Below are positions 42,752 through 51,832 of a DNA stretch of 64,000 bases, piece by piece. Position 1 is the stretch's first letter, and each line of letters starts with the position of its first letter. The translations under genes and the position numbers were made by a program. The notes beneath the pieces were generated by a model. The model was given only the letters and a program-made list of their open reading frames with translations. It was not told the DNA's origin and ran no database searches. Source of the DNA: Marivivens geojensis (GTDB lineage: Bacteria > Pseudomonadota > Alphaproteobacteria > Rhodobacterales > Rhodobacteraceae); contig NZ_JALKCU010000002.1 in the NCBI RefSeq assembly GCF_023540835.1, positions 372,001 through 436,000 on the forward strand. Reading direction: 5' to 3'.

Positions 42752-44413
42752 TCAGACCTCGATGGTTTTGGGACGGCGGCGTTGGAACCACCAGACGATG
42801 AAAAGACGGGTCACAAAGAGCGCGGTGAAGACCGAAGTCACGATACCGATGCCCAGAGTGGTCGCAAAGCCGCGGACGGGGCCAGAGCCAACGAACCAAA
42901 GAATGGCTGCGGTGATGATCGTGGTGATGTTCGCATCCACAATCGCCGACATAGCGCGTTCATAGCCCAGTTCGATTGCACGGGCAGGCCCTTTGGCGGT
43001 TTTCAGTTCTTCGCGGATCCGCTCAAACACAAGAACGTTCGCGTCCACCGCCATACCCATGGTCAGCACGATACCCGCGATACCAGGCAGCGTGAGCGTC
43101 GCACCGAGGACCGACAGCGCGCCAAAGATCATCGCAACGTTGATCACCAGCGCGAGGTTCGCGATCCAACCAAACAGGCCGTAGGTCAGCGCCATAAAGA
43201 CCATGATCAGCGCAAAACCAACCAGCGCTGCGATCTGCCCAGCCTTCACGCTGTCCGCACCCAATTCTGGGCCGATTGTGCGTTCTTCGAGGAAAGACAA
43301 ACCAACAGGCAGAGCACCCGCGCGCAACAGAACCGCGAGGTTTGTCGACTCCTCAATCGAGAAGCTACCTGAGATGATACCAGAGCCGCCCGTGATCGCC
43401 TGACGAATGGTCGGGGCGCTGATCACTTCGTTATCGAGGACAATCGCAAACGGCGCGCCAACGTTTTCAGAGGTATATTGACCAAAGGCTCGCGCACCCG
43501 TCGGATTGAAACGGAACGATACAGCCGGCAGGCCGTTCTGGTCGAACGACGGTTGCGCATCAACCAGCTCTTCACCGGTGACAACAGGGGTCCGTTCAAG
43601 GATGTAATAGCTGCCCTCTTCGTTCAGAGACGGGGCAAGGATATTACCGACACCCGGATTTGCATTTGCATCCGTGGTGCGACCAACGACCGAGTTAAAG
43701 GTCAGTTGTGCCGTCGTGCCGATCCAGTCTTTCAACTCTTGCGCTGATTTGGCGCCGGGAACTTGGATCAGGATACGGTTGTCGCCCTGACGCTGGATCG
43801 CTGGCTCACGTGTGCCTGCGGCGTCAATACGGCGACGAATGATTTCAAGCGCTTGTTTCACAACACGGTCGTCAGAGGCCATCTTTTCCGCCTCAGACAG
43901 CCCAATGCTGATCACTTGCCCCTCAGCAGAGACAACGATGTTCGATGCGCCTGCGCCCGTCAGGGTCGCCACAGGCTGGCCCAAACCGCGCACCAATTCT
44001 AGCGCGCGCTCTATGCCAGCGGCCTCGGAAATACGCACACGCAGCGCGTCAGCGGTGGACTCTTCGCGGGTCACAAACCCAACGGTGTCACGCTCTGCGG
44101 CCAGCACATCACGCACCTCAGGCCACATCGCGTCGAGCGTGGCGCCATAAGCCTCTTGAACCTGCACTTCGGCGAGCAGATGCGCACCGCCCCGCAGGTC
44201 CAGCCCGAGGTTCACCAAATTCGACGGCAGGAACGACGGCCAGAGCGCGACATCCGCCGCGATCTGGTCGGAACTCATCCCCGCATCAACCAATTTTACC
44301 GCGTCGTTGTGAGACTCGACGCGGCCGTAAAAAAAGTTCGGCAAGGTAAAGACAACCCCGGCCAGGCAGGCCAGTAGGATCATCAACTGGCGAAAGCGCG
44401 AAATATGCAGCAT
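42752..44413 (-). CDS. secD: Protein translocase subunit SecD
   Basis: 553 residues. Large periplasmic head between TM1 and TM2, [12 protein letters not shown] (about 68-79), [27 protein letters not shown], and the conserved [20 protein letters not shown]4 motif. Minus-strand order is yajC, secD, secF; yajC ends 15 bases upstream. Confidence 0.97.
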   Translation of the reverse strand: MLHISRFRQLMILLACLAGVVFTLPNFFYGRVESHNDAVKLVDAGMSSDQIAADVALWPSFLPSNLVNLGLDLRGGAHLLAEVQVQEAYGATLDAMWPEVRDVLAAERDTVGFVTREESTADALRVRISEAAGIERALELVRGLGQPVATLTGAGASNIVVSAEGQVISIGLSEAEKMASDDRVVKQALEIIRRRIDAAGTREPAIQRQGDNRILIQVPGAKSAQELKDWIGTTAQLTFNSVVGRTTDANANPGVGNILAPSLNEEGSYYILERTPVVTGEELVDAQPSFDQNGLPAVSFRFNPTGARAFGQYTSENVGAPFAIVLDNEVISAPTIRQAITGGSGIISGSFSIEESTNLAVLLRAGALPVGLSFLEERTIGPELGADSVKAGQIAALVGFALIMVFMALTYGLFGWIANLALVINVAMIFGALSVLGATLTLPGIAGIVLTMGMAVDANVLVFERIREELKTAKGPARAIELGYERAMSAIVDANITTIITAAILWFVGSGPVRGFATTLGIGIVTSVFTALFVTRLFIVWWFQRRRPKTIEV

Positions 44414-44428
44414 GTCCGGGGCCTTGTC

Positions 44429-44710
44429 TTATGCCTTGGCAGGTTCGGTCTTGCTCACAACCTGAGCAATGGTCGAACGCACGACGCGAACGTTTACGCC
44501 CGCAGCAACTTCGATTTCGATCTCGTTGTCGTCTTTGACCTTCGACACTTTGCCGATGATGCCGCCTTGGGTGACAACCTGATCACCGCGGCGCAGCGCA
44601 GCAACCATCGCCTGATGCTCTTTTACCTTTTTCTGCTGCGGACGGATCAGCAAGAAATACATGATCCCGAAGATCAGGATAAACGGTACGATACCTTGAA
44701 TGGCCTCCAT
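44429..44710 (-). CDS. yajC: Preprotein translocase subunit YajC
   Basis: 93 residues: one membrane helix ([22 protein letters not shown], about 6-27) followed by the YajC core [26 protein letters not shown]. Forms the SecDF-YajC complex. First gene of the sec/ccm minus-strand set, divergent from serS. Confidence 0.96.
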   Translation of the reverse strand: MEAIQGIVPFILIFGIMYFLLIRPQQKKVKEHQAMVAALRRGDQVVTQGGIIGKVSKVKDDNEIEIEVAAGVNVRVVRSTIAQVVSKTEPAKA

Positions 44711-44899
44711 CAGGCGCTCCCCTTCGTGTTAAATATGCAGGTCTCGCCCCGCAAAAGTCGCGGCACGTTAATTCGCAGATGGGGGAATGGCAACCGGACC
44801 GCAACCCCATATCTTCGTGATAATGCCGCAGCCCGCCAAAAAATCCCCCTTGCCCCTTTGTGCAACAAATATCCCGGGGGTGAATTGGCGCAGCCAAGA

Positions 44900-44918
44900 G
44901 GGGGCAGAGCCCCCTTTT
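44900..44918 (+). terminator. Terminator-like hairpin in the serS leader
   Basis: Perfect six-base stem GGGGGC / GCCCCC with a three-base loop followed by TTTT, ending 53 bases before the serS start codon. The position between divergent yajC and serS means it faces serS and could attenuate it. Confidence 0.5.
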
Positions 44919-44971
44919 CACCCTTCCCCACCCATGCCATAAGCACCGCGTCATTAAGAAGGAGAAGCCCC

Positions 44972-46264
44972 ATGCATGACATCCGCTTTATCCGCGAAAA
45001 TCCGGCTGCATTCGACGCTGCCCTGTCGCGTCGTGGGGCCGAACCTATGTCGTCAACCGTTCTTGCTCTGGACGAGGCGCGCCGCGCTCTGATCCACGCT
45101 GCGGAAACCGCGACCGCCGAACAGAACAAAGCGTCCAAAGAGGTTGGCGCCGCCAAAGGTCGTGGGGACGAGGCAGAATTCGAACGCCTCCGCGCGCTGG
45201 TCGCCGAGAAAAAAGCCGACATTGCCCGCATGACAGAAGAGGCCAAGCAGAAAGACGACGAACTGAACGCGCTTTTGCTGACCATTCCGAACATGCTCTA
45301 CGATGACGTGCCGGATGGGGCGGACGAAAACGACAACGTGGAAATCAACCGTTGGGGCACCCCGCGTAGCTTTGATTTCAAACCTGTGGAACACTTTGAA
45401 ATCGCTGGCGTTCAGACGGGTATGGACTTTGCCGCTGGCACCAAACTCTCGGGCAGCCGCTTTGTGGTGCTCTCGGGCGCTGTGGCGCGTATCCACCGTG
45501 CGCTGGCTCAATTCATGCTGGACTACCATGTGGACGTTCACGGCCTGACCGAAGCGATCACCCCCGTCATGGTCAAAGAAGAAATGATGTATGGCACGGG
45601 CCAGTTGCCGAAATTCGGCGAGGACAGCTATCAAACCACCAACGGCTGGTGGTTGATCCCGACCGCAGAGGTCACGCTGACGAACCTCGTGAATGGTGAC
45701 ATCGTGGACGAATCCACCCTGCCCCGCCGTTATGCCGCTCATACCCAGTGCTTCCGCTCCGAGGCTGGCTCTGCTGGTCGCGACACCTCTGGGATGCTGC
45801 GTCAGCACCAGTTCGAAAAGGTTGAGATGGTCACCATCATCACCCCCGAAGAATCCGAGGCTGAACATGCCCGCATGACCCGTCAGGCTGAGGCGATCCT
45901 TGAGGCGCTCGACCTACCGTACCGCACCGTGAAACTCTGCTCGGGCGACATGGGCGCAGGTATGAAACGCACACACGACCTCGAAGTATGGCTGCCCGGT
46001 CAGGACAAATACCGCGAGATTTCCTCGGTTTCGACCGCTGGCGATTATCAGGCCCGCCGCATGAACGCGCGTTACAAACCCGCTGACGGTGGCAAGCCGC
46101 AGTTCGTTCACACCCTGAACGGCTCTGGCCTCGCGGTTGGCCGCACGCTGATCGCGGTTCTCGAAAACGGTCAGAACGCAGATGGCTCGGTCACACTGCC
46201 CGCTGTCCTGCACCCCTACCTCAAAGGCAAGACCACGCTCACCGCTGCAGGCGATCTGGCCTAA
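44972..46264 (+). CDS. serS: Seryl-tRNA synthetase
   Basis: 430 residues. The N-terminal tRNA-binding coiled coil (about 30-100, [35 protein letters not shown]) is followed by the class II catalytic core: motif 2 [25 protein letters not shown] and motif 3 [27 protein letters not shown] precedes the ATG at 44972. The upstream open frame, read through the yajC antisense, is discarded. Confidence 0.98.
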   Translation: MHDIRFIRENPAAFDAALSRRGAEPMSSTVLALDEARRALIHAAETATAEQNKASKEVGAAKGRGDEAEFERLRALVAEKKADIARMTEEAKQKDDELNALLLTIPNMLYDDVPDGADENDNVEINRWGTPRSFDFKPVEHFEIAGVQTGMDFAAGTKLSGSRFVVLSGAVARIHRALAQFMLDYHVDVHGLTEAITPVMVKEEMMYGTGQLPKFGEDSYQTTNGWWLIPTAEVTLTNLVNGDIVDESTLPRRYAAHTQCFRSEAGSAGRDTSGMLRQHQFEKVEMVTIITPEESEAEHARMTRQAEAILEALDLPYRTVKLCSGDMGAGMKRTHDLEVWLPGQDKYREISSVSTAGDYQARRMNARYKPADGGKPQFVHTLNGSGLAVGRTLIAVLENGQNADGSVTLPAVLHPYLKGKTTLTAAGDLA

Positions 46265-46296
46265 ACACTTGATCCAAAGGGCGATCGTGCCACGTA

Positions 46297-46319
46297 TAAG
46301 GATTATGAGAAAATCCTTA
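46297..46319 (+). other. Start-codon hairpin of the TspO-like gene
   Basis: Perfect eight-base arms TAAGGATT (46297-46304) and AATCCTTA (46312-46319). The seven-base loop begins with the ATG itself, and the AAGGA ribosome site lies in the left arm, so folding would hide it. Confidence 0.5.
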
Positions 46320-47009
46320 CCGTGGTTGGTCGCCCTTTTTGCATCTACGTTTATCCTCGCGCCTCTGGTGACAGAGCCGTTCACGGGATATCGCCCTGAA
46401 CACCTCCCTGTTTTCATGGATCAACCGCCGATCCAGCCCGCAGGCTATGCCTTTGCAATCTGGGGTGTGATCTATTCGTGGCTGGTGGCCTCTGCCGTCT
46501 TTGGATTGGTGAAACGGCGCCATGATGGTGCGTGGGACATCGTGCGGGGGCCGCTGGCACTGTCGCTCGCCCTCGGCACGCTGTGGCTGTCGATTGCCAA
46601 TGCCACTGCGATCTGGGCGACGGTGGTAATCCTCATCATGGCGGGCGTCACGATTTTGGCGCTCTTGCGGTCCCCGACCAAGGATTACTGGTGGCTCAAG
46701 GTCCCGCTCGGCCTCTATGCAGGATGGCTGACGGCGGCCTCTGTGGTGTCTCTGTCGATCACCCTCGCGGGCTTTGGCGTGATGAGCTACGACGTCGCGT
46801 CCATCGCGGGGCTACTCCTCGCCATGACCGCAGCCATTCTGGTGCAACTCATGCCCCCCAGCGGGCCAGCCTATGGCCTCGCCGTGAGTTGGGCGCTCTT
46901 CGGAATTGTGGTGCAGAACGGCACAGACAATTTCATCATGTCTGTATTGGCCGGCGCGGGCATTGCCGCGCTCGGCCTGATTAACCTTACTCGCCGCGGT
47001 TCGACTTGA
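46305..47009 (+). CDS. TspO/MBR-related (tryptophan-rich sensory) membrane protein
   Basis: 234 residues with seven or eight membrane helices. [23 protein letters not shown] (about 47-69), [13 protein letters not shown] and [16 protein letters not shown] match the longer TspO/MBR-like group, in which Trp and Tyr line a tetrapyrrole or lipid pocket. It begins 40 bases after serS and could be in its operon. Short TspO proteins have 160 residues; this longer form is less well understood. Start and ribosome site lie in a hairpin. Confidence 0.65.
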   Translation: MRKSLPWLVALFASTFILAPLVTEPFTGYRPEHLPVFMDQPPIQPAGYAFAIWGVIYSWLVASAVFGLVKRRHDGAWDIVRGPLALSLALGTLWLSIANATAIWATVVILIMAGVTILALLRSPTKDYWWLKVPLGLYAGWLTAASVVSLSITLAGFGVMSYDVASIAGLLLAMTAAILVQLMPPSGPAYGLAVSWALFGIVVQNGTDNFIMSVLAGAGIAALGLINLTRRGST

Positions 47010-48459
47010 GGTGTTTTGCCAGACGACCTGTCTGTTTCTTCTTCTTGTTCTTGTAGGGGTTCTTTTCCCCCTGATCGCGCAAGAAGAGACGGATCGGCGT
47101 CCCCGGCATATCAAAATCGTCACGTAAGCCGTTGATAAGATATCGGTTATAGCTTTCCGGCACCTTATCAGGGTGTGAGGTCATAACGACGAATGCTGGC
47201 GGACGGGCTTTCACCTGCGTCATATAACGCATCTTAATCCGCTTACCCTGCGGTGCGGGTGGCGGGTGCTGTTCCAGCATACCAACCAGCCAGCGGTTCA
47301 ACGCAGAGGTCGACACGCGGCGGTTCCAGATCGTGTAAGCACGCATGATCGCGTTATGCAAACGATCAAGCCCCTTGCCCGTTTTCGCGGACACAGTGAC
47401 CATCGGCGCACCACGAAGTTGCGGCAGCAGACGTTCGAATTTCTCGCGCAGGTCTTTGAGTTTTTCCTGCTTCTCGTCCTCGAGGTCCCATTTGTTGACC
47501 GCAACGACGACGGCACGGCCTTCGCGTTCGGCAAGGTCGGCAATCCGCAAATCCTGCTGTTCAAACGGAATTTCAACGTCGAGAAGGACAACCAGAACTT
47601 CGGCAAACTTTGCCGCACGAAGCCCGTCCGAGACGGAGAGTTTTTCCAGCTTTTCCTGAACCTTAGCCTTTTTGCGCATACCCGCGGTATCAAAGATACG
47701 CATCGGCACGTCGTCCCATTCGGTCTTCACCGAAATCGCGTCGCGAGTGATGCCTGCCTCAGGTCCGGTGAGCAGACGCTCTTCGCCGAGGATCTTGTTG
47801 ATCAGGGTCGATTTACCAGCGTTCGGGCGACCAACCACGGCGATCTGTAGCGGTTTGTCCCACGTGGGCATCGGAACTTCGGGCTCGTCGCCCTCTTCGA
47901 AATCGTCCCACTCTTCGATATCAACATCGACTTCAGGCGCGTCTTGGGCAGCGCGTTCTTCGAATTGCTCTGAAATCGGCAGGAGAACGTGATAGAGCTC
48001 ATCCATGCCTTCGCCGTGTTCCGCAGAAATCCGCAGCGGTTCACCAAGGCCGAGCGAATAAGCCTCAAGGAAACCGCCCTCGCCAGCCCGACCCTCGGAT
48101 TTATTCGCGCCAAGGATCACGTTCGCGTTCTTTTTGCGCAGGATGTCGGCAAAGACTTGGTCCGTCGGCGTAATGCCCACACGTGCGTCGATCAGGAACA
48201 GACAAACGTCTGCCATTTCCACCGCACGCTCGGTCAAACGGCGCATACGGCCCTGAAGGCTGTTGTCGGTCGCGTCTTCGAGACCTGCAGAATCGATCAC
48301 AGTGAATCGCAAATGGCCGAGTTTCGCGTCGCCTTCACGCAGGTCACGCGTCACCCCCGGCTGGTCGTCGACCAGCGCGAGCTTCTTGCCTACAAGGCGA
48401 TTGAACAATGTCGACTTGCCCACGTTAGGGCGGCCAACAATGGCGAGGGTGAATGTCAT
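46987..48459 (-). CDS. der: GTPase Der (EngA)
   Basis: 490 residues, double-Era GTPase for 50S subunit maturation. The two G1 loops are GRPNVGKS (9-16) and GRPNAGKS (about 209-216), each followed by a DxxG-type switch; the KH-like C-terminal domain (about 380-460) ends in a Lys-rich tail. An acidic linker ([19 protein letters not shown]) joins the two domains. The 3' end overlaps the convergent TspO-like gene by 23 bases. Order yfgM-bamB-der equals that of gammaproteobacteria. Confidence 0.97.
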   Translation of the reverse strand: MTFTLAIVGRPNVGKSTLFNRLVGKKLALVDDQPGVTRDLREGDAKLGHLRFTVIDSAGLEDATDNSLQGRMRRLTERAVEMADVCLFLIDARVGITPTDQVFADILRKKNANVILGANKSEGRAGEGGFLEAYSLGLGEPLRISAEHGEGMDELYHVLLPISEQFEERAAQDAPEVDVDIEEWDDFEEGDEPEVPMPTWDKPLQIAVVGRPNAGKSTLINKILGEERLLTGPEAGITRDAISVKTEWDDVPMRIFDTAGMRKKAKVQEKLEKLSVSDGLRAAKFAEVLVVLLDVEIPFEQQDLRIADLAEREGRAVVVAVNKWDLEDEKQEKLKDLREKFERLLPQLRGAPMVTVSAKTGKGLDRLHNAIMRAYTIWNRRVSTSALNRWLVGMLEQHPPPAPQGKRIKMRYMTQVKARPPAFVVMTSHPDKVPESYNRYLINGLRDDFDMPGTPIRLFLRDQGEKNPYKNKKKKQTGRLAKHLKSNRGE

Positions 48460-48507
48460 GGCTAAAGCCCTTTCAGATCAAGATCGGGGCGATACACCAT
48501 TCCCGCG

Positions 48508-49815
48508 TTAACGGAAAGCCAGCAATTGCCCGTTCTTCGACACGACATAGAGGGTATTCCCTGCAACGACGGGCGCAGAGGCGGCGCCGTTCGGGATTTC
48601 GATTTGTCCAACAAGAGCGCCCGACACTGGGTCGAACTGACGGATCAACCCGTCAGACGAGGCCACAATCAGACGCCCGCCCGCAAGGATTGGTCCGTAA
48701 TGCGCGACAGCAGCGCGGGATTTACCAGCGCGGCGTTCGATAAGGTCAGGCAGTGCCACGCGCCATATGACAGACCCGTCACGATTATCGAGGCGCACCA
48801 ATTGGTTCAGGTCGTTGACGGCAAAGACAGACCCACCCACGGGCCAGACCGGACCAACAGCGCCTTCGTGCGCGGACCATTTGCGGTCGCCCGATACGGC
48901 GTCCAGCGCAATGGTCATGCCCGAAGAGTTGCCAAGGTAAATCGTATCACCGCTGACCACAGGTCCTCCGCTCAGCCCATCAAAGGCATTGAGCGGACGT
49001 CCCAGACGTTCACCGCCGATAAAGGCCGACCAACGCTCTAGTCCGCCATCGCGGAAGGCCGCAACCAATTCACCGCCCGCGAACGGCATCAGTGCAAAGC
49101 GATCTGTTACGGCGACACCTGGACCGCTGCCGTAGCTGGTGTTCGACGGTGCGCCGTTGACGGTCCATTTGATCAAACCGTTGTCCGACTGGAGCGCCCA
49201 GCCACGGTTGTCATGGCCCACCACGTAAATGAAGTTGCCCGAAACGGTCGGCGATGTCGCACCCGAGGCATCCAAGGTCTGACGCCAGATCACGCCACCT
49301 GTGCTGCGGTCGATCGAGATGACCTCGCCATAGCCCGTTGTCGCAACGAGACGATTACCGTCAACAGCCAGACCGCCGCCAGACGCGGAGCCACCCTCGC
49401 CCGCAGGGGTGAGGTCCACCGACCAGAGCGTCGCGCCATTGGTGCCTGTCGCTGTCACGGTCGTCGCGGCGTCCATCGTGTAAATCGCATCGCCTGCGAC
49501 AACAGGATCTGCGGTGATCCGTGCGCGGCGGCTTTCGCCTTCACCGATGTTTGCGGCAAAGGCCAAGGTCGGCGTCGCGGAGAGCGCCAGATGCGGCATG
49601 GAGTGCGCAGCGTTGCCACCACGGTGGGTCCAGTCCGCGTTCGCGACTTGCTGACCCAGAGAAATTTCACGGGCTTCGTTCACTTCGGCCACAGGGGCAG
49701 AGGCGAGGCCATCACGAATATCCAAGCGTTCGCCCGGAAGACGGACATCCTTTGTGCCACAGCCAGCGAGCAATGCCACCAGTGCGACCGTGCCAAGGAA
49801 GGTAAATTTCGTCAC
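48508..49815 (-). CDS. bamB: Outer membrane assembly lipoprotein BamB
   Basis: 435 residues. Lipoprotein signal with lipobox LLAGC (Cys19), then PQQ-type beta-propeller blades (repeats such as GNFIYVVGHD, GDTIYLGNSSGMTIALDAVSGDRKW and GNTLYVVSKNGQLLAF). GTG start at 49815 with GGAGGA nine bases before it; a longer frame to 49881 would spoil the signal peptide. It scaffolds BamA and outer-membrane protein insertion. Between yfgM and der. Confidence 0.93.
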   Translation of the reverse strand: MTKFTFLGTVALVALLAGCGTKDVRLPGERLDIRDGLASAPVAEVNEAREISLGQQVANADWTHRGGNAAHSMPHLALSATPTLAFAANIGEGESRRARITADPVVAGDAIYTMDAATTVTATGTNGATLWSVDLTPAGEGGSASGGGLAVDGNRLVATTGYGEVISIDRSTGGVIWRQTLDASGATSPTVSGNFIYVVGHDNRGWALQSDNGLIKWTVNGAPSNTSYGSGPGVAVTDRFALMPFAGGELVAAFRDGGLERWSAFIGGERLGRPLNAFDGLSGGPVVSGDTIYLGNSSGMTIALDAVSGDRKWSAHEGAVGPVWPVGGSVFAVNDLNQLVRLDNRDGSVIWRVALPDLIERRAGKSRAAVAHYGPILAGGRLIVASSDGLIRQFDPVSGALVGQIEIPNGAASAPVVAGNTLYVVSKNGQLLAFR

Positions 49816-49852
49816 TGCCCCGTCCTCCGACGTGTTTTCGTTCCTGCGTCGT

Positions 49853-50488
49853 TTAAGACGCGTCACCACCCAGCGCCACAATCAAGCCTTCGACCCGATT
49901 GCGCAAGCCCTGCGTGACAGTTGCATCGCTGCTAATCTCGCGCAGCGTGGCCATTGCGGCCTCTGCATCGCCAGCGTCCAATTGCGCGACAGCGATCTGT
50001 TCTTTCGCCAAGAGCGCGAAAGTCGCACCCGGTGCGGCTAGGTTTTGGAACCCTGCGATCCGTTCGTCCGTGGACAGGTTTTCCGCATTCGCCAACAGCG
50101 CCTTGAACGCGCCTAGGTCACGATAGACCTGACGTGCGCCTTCTAAATTGGCAAGCGCGGTGAAGGCCTCTGACGCGGCCGCAGTATCACCTGCCTCTTG
50201 GGCCGCAGCCCCCGCCATCAAAAGCGTCATGACAGAGGGTGGCAATTGCGCAAAGGCTGCCTGACGGTCAGCCCATTCATTCTGTTCGAGCGCATCAAAA
50301 ATCGCATCACCCGCCGCCTGTGCCGCAGCGCGCGTTTTCGACGCCTGATATTCGGTCCATGCCGTCGCACCAACCAGACCAACAACGGTCAAAGCTGCGA
50401 TCCAACCATATTTACGGATGTAGGTGAAAAGCTGGTCGCGGCGGACCTCTTCGTTGACTTCGTCGATGAAGCTTTCGTTATTGCTCAT
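49853..50488 (-). CDS. YfgM-like TPR membrane protein
   Basis: 211 residues: cytoplasmic N-terminus with FIDEVNEEVRRDQLFTYIRKYGWIAALTVVGLVGATAW, a single membrane helix (about 28-46) and a periplasmic helical TPR-like domain. YfgM relatives bind SecYEG and periplasmic chaperones. Its position directly before bamB and der supports the assignment. Confidence 0.88.
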   Translation of the reverse strand: MSNNESFIDEVNEEVRRDQLFTYIRKYGWIAALTVVGLVGATAWTEYQASKTRAAAQAAGDAIFDALEQNEWADRQAAFAQLPPSVMTLLMAGAAAQEAGDTAAASEAFTALANLEGARQVYRDLGAFKALLANAENLSTDERIAGFQNLAAPGATFALLAKEQIAVAQLDAGDAEAAMATLREISSDATVTQGLRNRVEGLIVALGGDAS

Positions 50489-50620
50489 TGCGCGACCGGC
50501 CTTCTAAAACTGTTAGTGCCCTGTCTTAACTTGAACCTTCAGGAATTGCCAAGGCCTTCGCAGATCACGGTTTTATTCAGTCGGCTTCGCTGCCTTGCAG
50601 AAAAAGCCAAAAATTACTAA

Positions 50621-50640
50621 TCTAAACCAAATGGTTTAGA
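50621..50640. promoter_or_regulatory. Operator-like palindrome of the RND efflux operon
   Basis: Two perfect nine-base arms TCTAAACCA and TGGTTTAGA separated by two bases, followed immediately by a TATAAC -10-like box (50642-50647), 95-115 bases before the adaptor gene. Typical of TetR-type repressor sites of efflux operons; no regulator gene is adjacent. Confidence 0.7.
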
Positions 50641-50734
50641 GTATAACGAACAAGATTCTTCCTTGCTCTGAACCTTTTCATGACTATTTCCGCGGTTAGT
50701 TGCGAACAGTGACCGTTTTTCGAAAGGCCAAACC

Positions 50735-51832
50735 ATGCGCGTAATGCCGCTTATTACAGCTGTAGTTGTAACTGCGTTTCTCTACTTCCTCGTTGCGGAA
50801 CGCGACAGCCTGCTGGCTTTTGCTCAAGCTGACACCTCTGCTGAGGCCGAGACGGAGGGGGCTGACACCCCAGTTGACGAGTCATCGCTGATCAAAGTCG
50901 TCGTTTTGCGTAGCACTGAGCGAGATATCGAAAGTGCGGTCATCTTGCGCGGTCGCACCGAAGCGGCGCGTCAGGTGGATGTACGGGCCGAAACCACGGG
51001 TCAGATCGTCTCTGAACCGCTGCGCAAAGGGGCCTTTGTGAATACGGGCGATCTCCTGTGCGAAATCGACATCGGCACCCGCGAGGCGTCGCTCGCTCAG
51101 GTCGAAGCCGCAAAACGCGAGGCTGAACTGAACCTCACGGCAGCGGAACGTCTGATTGGCGACGGCTACGCCAGTGAAACTCGCCTGCTCTCTGCCGAAG
51201 CTGCGCTCTCTGCTGCCGAGGCGGCGGTCAGCGCTGCACAGCGTGAAATCGAAAACACGAAAATCGTAGCGCCCTTCTCGGGCCTATTGGAAACCGACAC
51301 GGCGGAATTGGGGACCTACCTGTCGACGGGTGCAGCCTGCGCAACGATCATCCAGCTCGACCCGATCAAGCTCGTTGGGTTTGTACCCGAAATCGAAGTG
51401 GGCAAGGTTCAGGTTGGCGCGCCCGCTGGTGCCCGTCTTGCCGCTGGTGGCGACGTGATGGGCCGCGTGACGTTCCTGTCCCGCTCTGCCGACGACACCA
51501 CCCGCACCTTCCGCGTTGAGGTCGAGGTTCCGAACGCCGACATGTCGATCAGCGACGGTCAAACCGCCGAAATCATCATCGGCACCGATGGCCGCAAAGC
51601 GCACCTCGTCCCGCAATCGGCTCTGACGCTGAATGACAACGGCGATCTGGGTCTGCGCGTGATTGACGAGACGAACACTGTTCACTTTGCCAAGGTCGAG
51701 GTTGTCCGCGACACCATCGACGGCGTCTGGGTCACAGGCCTTGAGACTGAAGCGAATATCATCACCGTTGGTCAAGAATACGTCGTCGAAGGCGTCACCG
51801 TCGCCCCGACCTTTCAGGAGGCTAAGGGATGA
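50735..51832 (+). CDS. RND efflux periplasmic adaptor (membrane fusion) protein
   Basis: 365 residues. An N-terminal membrane anchor (about 5-20), lipoyl half (VRAETTGQIVSEPLRKGAFVNTGDLLCEIDIG, about 80-111), a helical hairpin with Ala/Glu repeats (about 115-165), the second lipoyl half (KIVAPFSGLLE) and beta-barrel and MP domains. It connects the permease to an outer-membrane channel; no TolC-like gene is near. Its last four bases overlap the permease start. Confidence 0.93.
   Translation: MRVMPLITAVVVTAFLYFLVAERDSLLAFAQADTSAEAETEGADTPVDESSLIKVVVLRSTERDIESAVILRGRTEAARQVDVRAETTGQIVSEPLRKGAFVNTGDLLCEIDIGTREASLAQVEAAKREAELNLTAAERLIGDGYASETRLLSAEAALSAAEAAVSAAQREIENTKIVAPFSGLLETDTAELGTYLSTGAACATIIQLDPIKLVGFVPEIEVGKVQVGAPAGARLAAGGDVMGRVTFLSRSADDTTRTFRVEVEVPNADMSISDGQTAEIIIGTDGRKAHLVPQSALTLNDNGDLGLRVIDETNTVHFAKVEVVRDTIDGVWVTGLETEANIITVGQEYVVEGVTVAPTFQEAKG

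Noticed and set aside
44405-44971. Upstream extension of the serS frame
   Set aside because: It runs antisense through yajC; family length and the AAGGAG site support ATG 44972.
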